64,000 nt of DNA, taken from assembly GCF_030433855.1 (NCBI RefSeq), contig NZ_JARUXC010000007.1, positions 144,578-208,577 on the forward strand, written 5' to 3'. This DNA comes from Agreia sp. PsM10 (GTDB lineage: Bacteria; Actinomycetota; Actinomycetes; Actinomycetales; Microbacteriaceae). Both the position numbers and the translations under genes were made by a program. Every line of letters begins with the position of its first letter. Position 1 is the first letter of the stretch. Under the pieces are notes generated by a model, which saw nothing but the letters and a program-made list of their open reading frames with translations, was not told the origin of the DNA and searched no databases. Shown here in pieces: positions 25,628 through 33,911 of the stretch.

Positions 25628-26330
25628 CGAGGAGGCCCGCACGGAGGTGCCGCCGGCCAGGTCGGGGGATCTGCCGACCGCAGACGAGGCGATCGAGGCG
25701 CTGACGGATCGCGCCGGGGCCTTCTACAGCGCCTTGATGAACGAGCACTTCGTGCTCGAGTCTGCTCGCAGCATCACTGTCAGCGAGGCGAGCAGCCGGG
25801 CCGCCCTGTACCTCACGACCCTCTCGAGCAGCCTCGTCGCCTTCGGCTTTCTCGCCCAGACCGACTACGCGCTGGGGTTCCTGATGGTGATCATCCCGGT
25901 CGTCTTTCTTCTCGGCATCTTCACCTACGAACGACTCGTCGAGACCTCCCTCGAAGATGTAGCGGCTCTCGACGCCATCCAGCGCATCAGGGCCGTCTAC
26001 GCAACGCTCCTGCCGGGGGCCGCGAAGTACTTCCCCCGCCCTGTCGGACCTCACGCGCCCAACGAGATGCTGCCCATCGGCCGTCGGCGATCATGGGTGG
26101 GCGTGTTCTTCACCACGGCCACCGCCATCGCGGTGGTGAACTCGATGGTGGCGGGCGCGGGCGTCGCGATCATCGTTGTGCAGTCCACGCAGCTGCCCAC
26201 TCCGTCGATCCTCATCGGCCTGGGAACGGCCGCGCTTCTGGCCGTTCTTCACGGCCTCTATCAGGAATACCGCTACGCGGCTCTCCGCCGCTACCTGCAC
26301 ACCGGGCCGCGAGGAACCCGAGAGGACTGA
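25620..26330 (+). CDS. Membrane protein of unknown function
   Basis: A 236-residue protein with a cytoplasmic-looking N-terminal helix rich in charged residues (LTDRAGAFYSALMNEHFVLE), then hydrophobic pairs: ALYLTTLSSSLVAFGFLAQ with FLMVIIPVVFLLGIFTYE, and after a loop VGVFFTTATAIAVVNSMVAG with LIGLGTAALLAVLHGLYQ. This gives about four membrane segments. I do not recognise a named family. It is coupled to the VOC gene by an 8-base overlap, which suggests a shared but unknown function. Confidence 0.7.
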   Translation: MTDEEARTEVPPARSGDLPTADEAIEALTDRAGAFYSALMNEHFVLESARSITVSEASSRAALYLTTLSSSLVAFGFLAQTDYALGFLMVIIPVVFLLGIFTYERLVETSLEDVAALDAIQRIRAVYATLLPGAAKYFPRPVGPHAPNEMLPIGRRRSWVGVFFTTATAIAVVNSMVAGAGVAIIVVQSTQLPTPSILIGLGTAALLAVLHGLYQEYRYAALRRYLHTGPRGTRED

Positions 26331-26476
26331 GCGCACGCCGCTCTCATTCCGCGGGCGTCAAGCAGCGGTCAGGCCCGTGCCAGCGTTGGCGAGCGCGTGG
26401 GTGGAAGCTCCGAACCGCCGCATCCCCGTCAGCAGTTGCGTTCAGGAGGGCTCCGCAGGATTCTGCGCGCGACCGC

Positions 26477-27406
26477 TCAGCTCTCACCATCCAAGATTCG
26501 CCGACCGCGCCGCAGCGCCGTGACGACCAGCGCCAGCCCCACGACCGCCTGCACCCCGCCGATCGCAAGCCACGACGTGACCGAATCCACCTGCGGCAGG
26601 AACCCCACCGCAAGATAGTTCCCCACGTGGAAACCCCCGTGCACCCCGACGGCAGCCCACAGCGACCCCGTCCACAGCAGCAGTCCCACCGCGAGCAGCC
26701 CGAAGCCGAGCGGCAGCGCCAGGTAGAGCACGTGCTCCCACGCCGACTGCTGCCCGCCGCTCGACACCAGGTGGATCGCCGTGAACGAGAGCGTCGTCAC
26801 GGCGACCGCGAGCGCGGGGCGCTCCCGCAGACTCCACAGCAGCATGCCGCGGAAGAGCAGCTCCTCGGGAATGCCCTGCTGAACGAATGCGAGGCCCAGG
26901 TAGTAGACGATCAGCAGCGCGACCATCAGCGGCGTCACCGACTCCTCGCCCACGAACGCCGAGTCGTCGAGCACGGGTCCGGTCGACGGCAGCAGCGCCA
27001 CGACCGCGAACGCGCTGCCCGCCGAGACCACCACTCCGAGCAGCAGCCACACGACCGACCGCCTGCCCCAGCGCCAGCCGGCGGCGCGAAGCGGGGCTCG
27101 CTCGACCCTCCGCATCCAGAACCGCACGGCAAGCACGACGATGCACAGCACGAGAAGCTGAAGCACGAAGGCGAACGCGAAGCCCCACGGCGACGACCCG
27201 CCGAAGGTCTCGACGGCGCCGGGGATGACGGTGAGCGCGAGGGGCAGCAGACCCGCGACGAGGTTGGCGATCATCAGGATGCCGATGGCCACCACGACGC
27301 GCACGGCCACTCCGAGCGGGCCCAAGCCGAGACGAGGAGACAAAACGGGCGCGGCGGGCGCAGCGGGTGAATCAGGCGGGGTGGATGCGACGGGTGCGGT
27401 GGTCAT
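26477..27406 (-). CDS. CPBP-family intramembrane glutamic protease
   Basis: A 309-residue polytopic membrane protein of the CPBP (Abi/CAAX protease-like) family. Three conserved motifs are in order: EELLFRGMLLW (the EExxxR signature with the catalytic glutamates), SFTAIHLVS, and VGVHGGFHVGNYLAV. About eight hydrophobic segments surround them. The start at 27406 lies in a 109-base gap shared with the divergent histidine-kinase gene, and this gap holds stacked palindromes. CPBP proteins act in peptide processing, bacteriocin immunity or membrane stress; the partner here is not known. Control by the adjacent two-component system is likely from layout. Confidence 0.85.
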   Translation of the reverse strand: MTTAPVASTPPDSPAAPAAPVLSPRLGLGPLGVAVRVVVAIGILMIANLVAGLLPLALTVIPGAVETFGGSSPWGFAFAFVLQLLVLCIVVLAVRFWMRRVERAPLRAAGWRWGRRSVVWLLLGVVVSAGSAFAVVALLPSTGPVLDDSAFVGEESVTPLMVALLIVYYLGLAFVQQGIPEELLFRGMLLWSLRERPALAVAVTTLSFTAIHLVSSGGQQSAWEHVLYLALPLGFGLLAVGLLLWTGSLWAAVGVHGGFHVGNYLAVGFLPQVDSVTSWLAIGGVQAVVGLALVVTALRRGRRILDGES

Positions 27407-27450
27407 ATCCAGCACGCTACGGAGCCGCCCGGCTTCCGGCCCGCCCCTGC

Positions 27451-27479
27451 GGTCACGACGTCTCGTGACCCGGGTCACG
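27451..27479. promoter_or_regulatory. Stacked palindromes between CPBP protease and two-component system
   Basis: GGTCACGA and TCGTGACC (27451-27470, 4-base spacer) form one inverted repeat. The right arm also takes part in a perfect 16-base palindrome, CGTGACCCGGGTCACG (27464-27479). Three GGTCACG half-sites thus alternate in orientation, a pattern expected for cooperative binding of a NarL/LuxR-type regulator such as the product of 28748-29374. Confidence 0.6.
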
Positions 27480-27515
27480 TGCGGCGGGCCCGCCCGACTG
27501 CCTACGCTGAGGGAT

Positions 27516-28751
27516 ATGCCGAGCATCCCGACCCGCCGCGCACTGCTGCTCGACCTGGCCGCGGTCATCGGGTTGGCCGGTCCGGTGCTGATGGTGCTGT
27601 ACTCGATCGACCGCCGACCGCTCTGGACGTCGGTGACGGTCGTGCTGCTGCTCGCCGCCGCGATCGCGATCTGGGCGCTGTGGCGGCGTTCAGCGCAGCG
27701 GTCTCGCGTGGCCGCGATCGCCTTCACGTTCGTTGCCACCGCAACCATGATGCTCGGAGACGGCGCCCTGTACTACGGCATCATCTGGGCGGCCTGCCTT
27801 GTGCTCGGAGTCACGTTCGCGTCGGGGGTCGTTGTATGGGCCTACGCGGGAGTCCTTGTTGTGCTCGTCGCCGTGCTGCACGTCTCCGCCGGCAGCTCCG
27901 ACGAACGGCTCGTGACCGAGGCGATCGGCGCGATGTTCTTCGCCGGCATCGCGGCCGCGATCTCGGCGATCCTGCGCGACAGTCTGCGGGTGAACGACGA
28001 GTTGGGCGAGACGCTCCAGAAACTGGATGCGGCCAACGCCGAGCTGCGCGCACGTCTCGTCGCCGACCGCGATCTGGTGCTCGCCGAGGAGCGCGAACGC
28101 ACCGCGCGCGAACTGCACGACGGCCTCGGGCACCGCCTCACCGCGATCGGCCTCTCCCTCGACTATGCCGCCCGCGTCAATGACCCGCACGCGGCGCACG
28201 ACGAACTGCGGCACGCCCGCGAGCAGGTCGGCGAGTCTCTGGATGCGATGCGTCGGCTCGTGCGCGCGATGCACCCCGTCGAGCTGGGCACGCTGGACAA
28301 CGCGGAGTCGTTCCGCGCGGTGGCCGAGGCATTCAAAGGCACGGGCATCGACATCGGCGTGTGGATCGAGGGCGACGACTCCGCGCTGACGCACGAGCGC
28401 TCCCTGCTGCTGCTGCGTTTCGTGCAGGAGGGGCTGACCAATGTTGTGCGGCACTCGAACGCGAGCTCCGCGCAGCTGCGGATTGCCGTCGACGCCGCGG
28501 GAACCGTGCGTGCCGTGCTCGAGGATCGCGGTGCGGCCTCGTCCGGCGTCGCCGTCCCCGTCGCCGTCATCGAGGGCTTCGGCCTCCGTTCCCTGCGCTC
28601 TCGCGCCGACGCATTCGGCGGAACGCTCGACGCGGCACCGACACCGAACGGTTTCCGACTGTCGCTCGCGCTGCCCGCGGCCGCACCGGAGGTGAACGAC
28701 GCACCCGAGGCCGCCCTGCCGACGAGCGTCGCGACGCAGGGCGCCCGATGA
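27516..28751 (+). CDS. Sensor histidine kinase (NarL-system type)
   Basis: A 411-residue kinase. About five or six N-terminal hydrophobic segments (to about residue 140) form a membrane sensor, followed by a coiled-coil-like linker. The HisKA_3 dimerisation box ERTARELHDGLGHRLTAIGL carries the phospho-accepting His. The ATPase domain has VQEGLTNVVRHSNA (N box) and GFGLRSLRSRADAFGG (G box). It overlaps the response-regulator gene by four bases. The signal is unknown; placement opposite a CPBP protease suggests envelope or peptide stress. Confidence 0.88.
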   Translation: MPSIPTRRALLLDLAAVIGLAGPVLMVLYSIDRRPLWTSVTVVLLLAAAIAIWALWRRSAQRSRVAAIAFTFVATATMMLGDGALYYGIIWAACLVLGVTFASGVVVWAYAGVLVVLVAVLHVSAGSSDERLVTEAIGAMFFAGIAAAISAILRDSLRVNDELGETLQKLDAANAELRARLVADRDLVLAEERERTARELHDGLGHRLTAIGLSLDYAARVNDPHAAHDELRHAREQVGESLDAMRRLVRAMHPVELGTLDNAESFRAVAEAFKGTGIDIGVWIEGDDSALTHERSLLLLRFVQEGLTNVVRHSNASSAQLRIAVDAAGTVRAVLEDRGAASSGVAVPVAVIEGFGLRSLRSRADAFGGTLDAAPTPNGFRLSLALPAAAPEVNDAPEAALPTSVATQGAR

Positions 28752-29374
28752 CGACCGCCCGCGTTCTGATCGTCGACGACCAGGAGCTGCTGCGACGAGG
28801 ACTGCGCATGATCCTCGAAACCGACCCCGCCATCGAGGTGGTCGGCGAGGCCGAGAACGGGATGCGCGCGCTTGCGCTGATCCCCGAGCTCGCGCCCGAC
28901 GTCGTGCTGGCCGACGCCCGCATGCCGGTGCTCGACGGGCTCGGACTGGTGCAGCAGTGCGCGGCGTCGCATCCCGGACTGCCCGTTCTGGTGCTCACGA
29001 CCTTCGACGACGCCCGCCTCGTGCGCCAGCTGCTCGACGCGGGCGCCGCCGGCTTCCTGCTCAAAGACATCTCGACGGATGCGCTGACGGATGCGATCCG
29101 TCAGGTTCTCGACGGCGGCCTCGTTCTCGATCCCCGCGTCGCGCGCGCCGCGCTGTCGCCCGCCTTGCCGGCCAGCCGGCATCCGGTTCTCACGGACGCC
29201 GAACAGGCCGTCGCCGACCTCGTCGCCCGGGGCCTGCCGAACGCCGAGATCGCCTCGCGCCTGCATCTGGCGCACGGCACGGTGAAGAACACGGTGTCGG
29301 CGCTGCTGCGCAAGCTCGGCGAGCCCGACCGCACGGCGCTGGCGCTGCGGCTGGCGCGCGGGGTGGGGGCGTGA
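28748..29374 (+). CDS. NarL/LuxR-type response regulator
   Basis: A 208-residue regulator. The receiver domain has the acidic pair IVDDQE, the phosphorylated Asp in VVLADARMPVLDG, the Thr switch in LVLTTFDD and the Lys in GFLLKDI. The C-terminal LuxR-type helix-turn-helix reads LTDAEQAVADLVARGLPNAE and then RLHLAHGTVKNTVSALLRKL. It is coupled to its kinase by ATGA overlap. The likely targets are the alternating GGTCACG sites at 27451-27479 between its own operon and the CPBP protease gene. Confidence 0.9.
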   Translation: MTTARVLIVDDQELLRRGLRMILETDPAIEVVGEAENGMRALALIPELAPDVVLADARMPVLDGLGLVQQCAASHPGLPVLVLTTFDDARLVRQLLDAGAAGFLLKDISTDALTDAIRQVLDGGLVLDPRVARAALSPALPASRHPVLTDAEQAVADLVARGLPNAEIASRLHLAHGTVKNTVSALLRKLGEPDRTALALRLARGVGA

Positions 29375-29407
29375 AGAGCGAGTTCTTGTCGCGCGAACCT
29401 GTGCGCG

Positions 29408-30316
29408 TCAGCCCTTGACCGCACCCACGGTCATTCCCGCGATCACGTGACGCTGGAAGATCGCATAGATGACCAACTGCGGCACGAGCACGAGAGTTGC
29501 CGCCGCCATCATGCCGCCGTAGTCGACTGAGTACTGCCCCTGGAACCGAGACACCGCAAGCGATACGGTCACGAGGTCGGGGTTGTTGATCAGAATCGAC
29601 GCGAAGGGAAACTCGTTGAAGATGTACACCACGTTGAAGATCAGCACAGTTGCGATGACGGGCCGCATAAGCGGCAGCACGACGCTCCAGCAGAGCCGGA
29701 ACAGACCGGCGCCGTCGATGATCGCCGCCTCCTCGATCTCGCCAGGGAACTCCCGAAGAAAGCCGGTGAGAAGCAAGGTGTTGAAGGGGATCGACACGGC
29801 GATGTACGGCAGGATCAGCGCCGCGTAGGTGCCGAAGACGCCGAGCGCCAGGTCGAGCCGGTAGACCGGGAACAACAGGATGTACACGGGCACGGCGAGG
29901 CCGGCGAGCAAGTAGTAACGCAATGCGGATTGCAGCTTCTTGCGACGGAAGATCATGCGCGTGAGCGCGAACGCCGCCGTGAACGACACCGCCGTGCCCA
30001 CCGTGACAGAGATCAGTGCGATGAGAATCGTATTGCCGTACATCGTGAGCAGTGGCAACTGGCTGATCGCATTGATGTAGTTGTCGAGCGTCAGCTGGCT
30101 GAGGTCGAACGGGTTGCTCAGGATGTTGCCGCTCGGCTGGAACGACAGCAGCACGATCCAGAACAGGGGCAGCACGATAAGGAATGTCACGAGGTAGGCG
30201 AGCGCGCCCACCCAGAATCCGACGCGCTTCACCTTGGACCGGGTGCGCGGCGCGGGTGGTTCGGCGGCGTATTCCGATGGAGGAACCAGGTGACGGTCTT
30301 TCAGGATTGAGCTCAT
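29408..30316 (-). CDS. CUT1 sugar ABC importer, inner permease 2 (MalG-like)
   Basis: A 302-residue ABC permease of the MalG type. A cytoplasmic basic N-terminus leads into membrane helices. The conserved EAA loop is FPGEIEEAAIIDGAGLFRLCW, with the following LPLMRPVIATVLIF. The C-terminus QRHVIAGMTVGAVKG is the typical family tail. It overlaps the upstream permease gene by four bases. With the binding protein and permease 1 it forms an importer for an oligosaccharide, probably a fructose-containing one, judged by the GH172/GH32/kinase genes. No ATPase gene is present; CUT1 importers in actinobacteria often borrow a shared MsiK-type ATPase. Confidence 0.88.
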   Translation of the reverse strand: MSSILKDRHLVPPSEYAAEPPAPRTRSKVKRVGFWVGALAYLVTFLIVLPLFWIVLLSFQPSGNILSNPFDLSQLTLDNYINAISQLPLLTMYGNTILIALISVTVGTAVSFTAAFALTRMIFRRKKLQSALRYYLLAGLAVPVYILLFPVYRLDLALGVFGTYAALILPYIAVSIPFNTLLLTGFLREFPGEIEEAAIIDGAGLFRLCWSVVLPLMRPVIATVLIFNVVYIFNEFPFASILINNPDLVTVSLAVSRFQGQYSVDYGGMMAAATLVLVPQLVIYAIFQRHVIAGMTVGAVKG

Positions 30317-31188
30317 GCCTCTTGCTCCTTCTTGCCACGCGCGAGCGCGAGATAGCCGATCGACGCGGCGGCGCCGAGGAGGGTGACGATCACGGCGATC
30401 GCCATGCCGTAGCCGTATTGCTGATTGGTGAACGTCACGAAGTACATGTAGCTCACCAGGGTCTCCGAGCGGTGCACGGGTCCGCCACCGGTGAGCATGT
30501 AGACGAGCTCGAAGATCTTGAAGACGTTCGTGATCATCAGAATCGTCACGATGCCGAAGGTCTCCTTCATCATCGGGATCGTGATGAGGCGCAGCTGCTG
30601 CCAGGACGAGGCTCCATCGAGCGAACTCGCTTCCATCACATCCTGCGGCAGCAGCTGCAGGCCCGCGTAGAAGATGGTCATCGCGAAGCCGATGCTGCTC
30701 CAGATGAAGACGATCGAGATCATGTACGGCGTGAGGGTGTCGCCGCCGATCCACTGCACGGGCGAAGCGCCGAAGATGGCGAGCAGGCGGTTGAGCAGGC
30801 CGATCTTCGGGTCGAGGATGAAGACCCAGATCAGCCCTACAAGGATCGGCGCGATGATGGCCGGCCCGAATACCAGGGCCCGCAATGCGCCTGCCCCGCG
30901 GATCGCGGTGCGCAACAGCAGAGCCAGAGCGAACGATGAGGGCACGAGGAGAACGATGCTCACGACCAGGATGATGACCGTGTTCTGCAGAGCGATCCAG
31001 AAGAATGGATCCGAGCCCAGGGCCACGTAGTTGTCGAAGCCGATGAACTCCGGGGCACTGAAGCCCTGGAACTTCGTGAAGCTGTAGCCGAGCGAGTAGA
31101 GCACCGGGTAGATCACGAACAGTGAGAAGAGGATCGCGGCGGGCGCGATCATCAGCGCGATCTTCCAGCGGGAACTAATCCAGGTCAC
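30313..31188 (-). CDS. CUT1 sugar ABC importer, inner permease 1 (MalF-like)
   Basis: A 291-residue permease with six expected membrane helices. ILFSLFVIYPVLYSLGYSF opens the first segments, QNTVIILVVSIVLLVPSSFA the second, and the EAA loop is VMEASSLDGASSWQQLRLIT, with LIMITNVFKIFELVYMLTGG after it. It lies between the binding-protein gene and permease 2 on the same strand. The 83-base gap upstream holds a large hairpin (31228-31265). Function as for the partner gene: one half of the membrane channel of a CUT1 importer. Confidence 0.88.
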   Translation of the reverse strand: MTWISSRWKIALMIAPAAILFSLFVIYPVLYSLGYSFTKFQGFSAPEFIGFDNYVALGSDPFFWIALQNTVIILVVSIVLLVPSSFALALLLRTAIRGAGALRALVFGPAIIAPILVGLIWVFILDPKIGLLNRLLAIFGASPVQWIGGDTLTPYMISIVFIWSSIGFAMTIFYAGLQLLPQDVMEASSLDGASSWQQLRLITIPMMKETFGIVTILMITNVFKIFELVYMLTGGGPVHRSETLVSYMYFVTFTNQQYGYGMAIAVIVTLLGAAASIGYLALARGKKEQEA

Positions 31189-31227
31189 GGGCGGGACGCT
31201 TTCTATGGGAGCGGTTGGACAGCTGGA

Positions 31228-31265
31228 GCGAGGGTCGGCTCCGAGAACTCTGAGCCAACCCTCGC
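31228..31265. terminator. Intercistronic hairpin after the CUT1 binding-protein gene
   Basis: A 14-base near-perfect inverted repeat (31228-31241 with 31252-31265, one mismatch, 10-base loop) lies just downstream of the binding-protein stop and before permease 1. The placement matches the hairpin at 8533-8565 in the other importer operon. Partial termination would give more binding protein than permease. Confidence 0.6.
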
Positions 31266-31271
31266 CTGCTG

Positions 31272-32591
31272 CTATTCGGCGTCGATCGCCTTCTGAACAA
31301 GATCGAGAGCTTCTTCGGGCGTCAGCTGGTTCTGGATGACACCGTAGATGCTGTCGTACATCGCGTTCGCCACCGGGGTCGAGACGAGCAGATCGGGCTG
31401 GGACTCGGGGCTGGTCACGCCGGGCGCCGCCGCCGCATCCAGCGCCGATTTGAGTGCGCTCTGGGTGGTCGCGTCGATCGTCGGCGTGTAGGTGGTAACC
31501 GGCGGCTGCCCGTTATCCACCAGGATCTGCTGGGCGGCGTCACTGTAGTAGAAGTCGATGAACTTCGTCACGGCGGCAAGCTTTGTCTGGTCTCCCGACA
31601 CCTTGGCGCTGACGGCGAGGGGAGCCGAGGCGACGTTCATGATGATGTTCTGCTCTCCGACCCCGTCGGCGAACTGCGGCCCCTGCCAGAACGACACATC
31701 GGATGCGATCGAGGACTCTTGAATGGCGCTCGAGGCCCAGACACCCGAATCGAGCATCGCAGCCTTGCCGCTCGTGAATTGGTCCACGGCCTGCTGGTAG
31801 GTCTGCGTCGAGACGTTGGAGGCGAATGCTCCTGCGTCGCGCAGTTCGGCGATGTGCTCGTACAGGGTCAGGAAGTCGGGGTTGTTGAAGCTCTCGCTGC
31901 CGTCGAGGATGCCCTCGATCTTGTCGCTGTAGCCGAAACGGTCGAGGTCGGTCAGAAAGCTCCACACGGAGAACGCTGACTGGTTCGCGCCGTTGGAGAT
32001 GGTCGGGATTCCCTTGGCATTGAGAGTCTTGGCAACCGTCAGCAATTCGTCGAAGGTGGTCGGCTTCTCGAGGCCGTTGTCGCTGAGGATCTTCTCGTTC
32101 ACCCACAGCCCGGTCAGCAGTCCCTGGTAGGGCACGCCGAAGACCTTGTCCTCCTGCGAGAAGTTCGAGACCGTGCTGGCGGGGAACTTCTCGGTCAGGC
32201 CCAGATCGTCGAGCGTCGAGGTGAGATCCATGATCTTGCCAGCGCTGAACATCTCCTCGGCGTTGGCCTTGTAGATCCAGAACACATCGGGCAGGGTGTC
32301 GCTCTGCGCGGCGATCGACAGCTTCTGCAGATGATCGGCGACGGCTTCACCCGATACTTCGACCTCGATGTCGGGGTTGGCCTTCTGGAAGGCCTGCACG
32401 ATGGCCCAGGTGGCCGGATCGGCGGTCTTCACGTCGGCGTTCTGCATAGACAGCGTGATCTTGGTGACGCCATCGGCGGAGCCGCCGCCGGTACTGCCGC
32501 AGCCCGCCAGGGCTACGGCAGTGACGGTTGCTGCCAGAGCGCCGATGGCGAGTCTGCGCAAGCTGTGTGTGCGTCTGAAAGGTAGGTGCAC
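31272..32591 (-). CDS. Extracellular sugar-binding lipoprotein (CUT1)
   Basis: A 439-residue family 1 solute-binding protein. The signal peptide has RRTHSLRRL and a hydrophobic stretch ending in the lipobox VALAGC, so it is lipid-anchored outside. In the mature part, FQKANPDIEVEVSGEA, LPDVFWIYKANAEEMFSAGK and a GVPYQGLLTGLWVNEKIL segment are typical of the family. I prefer the GTG at 32591, because AAAGGAG ends directly at the ATG six bases upstream and would be too close for it. A LacI-type operator (32635-32651) lies in its promoter. The ligand is probably a fructo-oligosaccharide or difructose anhydride by association. Confidence 0.9.
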   Translation of the reverse strand: MHLPFRRTHSLRRLAIGALAATVTAVALAGCGSTGGGSADGVTKITLSMQNADVKTADPATWAIVQAFQKANPDIEVEVSGEAVADHLQKLSIAAQSDTLPDVFWIYKANAEEMFSAGKIMDLTSTLDDLGLTEKFPASTVSNFSQEDKVFGVPYQGLLTGLWVNEKILSDNGLEKPTTFDELLTVAKTLNAKGIPTISNGANQSAFSVWSFLTDLDRFGYSDKIEGILDGSESFNNPDFLTLYEHIAELRDAGAFASNVSTQTYQQAVDQFTSGKAAMLDSGVWASSAIQESSIASDVSFWQGPQFADGVGEQNIIMNVASAPLAVSAKVSGDQTKLAAVTKFIDFYYSDAAQQILVDNGQPPVTTYTPTIDATTQSALKSALDAAAAPGVTSPESQPDLLVSTPVANAMYDSIYGVIQNQLTPEEALDLVQKAIDAE

Positions 32592-32634
32592 GGTCATCTC
32601 CTTTGATGTTCGGGTTCACGACGGAATGTGCTTC

Positions 32635-32665
32635 GCATCGAAACGTTTGCGGCGAACGTTTCTCT
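32635..32665. promoter_or_regulatory. LacI-type operator upstream of the importer operon
   Basis: GCATCGAAACGTTTGCG (32635-32651) contains the palindromic core AAACGTTT. The identical 17 bases occur in the opposite orientation at 33849-33865. A third, weaker half-site, GCGAACGTTTCTC, follows. It lies between the binding-protein gene and the lacI gene. Confidence 0.75.
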
Positions 32666-32704
32666 GAAACTAGAACGCTGACCGCGAGGCTGTCAAGTCC
32701 CGAC

Positions 32705-33706
32705 TTAGGCGAGTTGGATTCGCTCGGTCGAGTCACGCAGCTCGATCTGCTGCTGCAGTCTCACCGTGCGGGGATTCGCGTCGCGAGACTCCAGACGATC
32801 CACGAGCAGCCGCACAGCCGTGACCCCCATGTCGAACGCGGGTTGACGCACGGTCGTGATCCTCGGCTCGAAGAGATCGGGATGGTTGAAACCGTCGAAG
32901 GTGGCGAAGGCGAGGTCGCCCCCGACCACCCGCCTGCCGCCCTGCACGGCTTCGAGAGCGAGGGTGGCCAGAGGCGTACTGGAGGCGATGAGCGCCGAGA
33001 AGATGTCTTCCTCGAGCATCTTCTCGAGCTGTGCACGCGTGTCAGGGTCGGTTTTCTCGAGCACCGTCTGCTCTGCAGGATCCAGACGGGCCCGCCTTAC
33101 GCCGTCCCAGAAGCCGTCGAGGCGCTCGCGCAGCGTGGGCACCCTCTGGTCGCCGGCAACGAGCGCGAGGCGCTTGTGACCAGCGTTCACGAGGTGCATC
33201 ACCAGGCGCTGCATGGCATCGCGGCTGTCTACGCCCACCTGATCGAAGGGCAGTTCGGGAAACACGCGGTCGAGCAGGATGACAGGCGCCTTGCTGCCCG
33301 TCAGCGTGCCGAGCAAGCCGGGGGCGGTGGCCGCGGAGCGGGCGAGAATCAACCCGTCGACCCTCCGGTCGAGCAGCGTGTGCACAGCCCGCTCCTCACG
33401 CTCGGCATCCTCGGCCGAGTTCGCGAGCACCAGGGTGAGGCCATGCTGCACGGCCGCATGCTCGACGCCGTGCACCATCTCGGCGAAGGCGGGCTCACCG
33501 GCATCCGACACCACCAGCCCGATGCTGTCGGTGCGGGATCGGCGCATAGCGCGGGCCAGCACGTCTTGGCGGTAGCCGGTCGCCTGGATCGCGTCGAGAA
33601 CACGCTGCCGCGTCTTCGGCTCGACATTGCGCGTGCCGTTCACCACATGAGAGACCGTCGAAAGCGACACTTCCGCTCGCCGCGCGACGTCGTTCATATT
33701 CGCCAT
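32705..33706 (-). CDS. LacI family transcriptional regulator
   Basis: A 333-residue LacI/GalR regulator. The N-terminal helix-turn-helix and hinge are clear: MNDVARRAEVSLSTVSHVVN, then a hinge helix with YRQDVLARAMRR. The effector domain has SIGLVVSDAGEPAFAEMVHG and GVDSRDAMQRLVMHL. The ATG at 33706, with AAAGGTC upstream, gives the standard spacing to the HTH. It separates the importer operon from the GH172/GH32/kinase operon, and identical 17-base operators lie in front of each. It should repress both until fructan-derived sugar is present. Confidence 0.9.
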   Translation of the reverse strand: MANMNDVARRAEVSLSTVSHVVNGTRNVEPKTRQRVLDAIQATGYRQDVLARAMRRSRTDSIGLVVSDAGEPAFAEMVHGVEHAAVQHGLTLVLANSAEDAEREERAVHTLLDRRVDGLILARSAATAPGLLGTLTGSKAPVILLDRVFPELPFDQVGVDSRDAMQRLVMHLVNAGHKRLALVAGDQRVPTLRERLDGFWDGVRRARLDPAEQTVLEKTDPDTRAQLEKMLEEDIFSALIASSTPLATLALEAVQGGRRVVGGDLAFATFDGFNHPDLFEPRITTVRQPAFDMGVTAVRLLVDRLESRDANPRTVRLQQQIELRDSTERIQLA

Positions 33707-33848
33707 CGTTCTGACCTTTCGCACATCTCGGACCGCCTGTTTTGCGCAAATCTACCGGACGCCCGCAAGCGCCGCATAAATGCGGGCAAGCAGGAATTCA
33801 GACGGACGTTTGCGCCGACAGGCTTGAGCGATCTAGCATGTCCTCACG

Positions 33849-33865
33849 CGCAAACGTTTCGATGC
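33849..33865. promoter_or_regulatory. LacI-type operator upstream of the GH172 operon
   Basis: CGCAAACGTTTCGATGC is the exact reverse complement of the site at 32635-32651, 47 bases before the GH172 start. A second palindrome, TTTGCGCAAA at 33741-33750, and a half-site ACGTTTGCGC at 33806-33815 lie between it and the lacI gene. Confidence 0.75.
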
Positions 33866-33911
33866 GCATTCGCAGTGCTGCGCTCCATGCGGGCGCAGCC
33901 GAGGAAGGACA

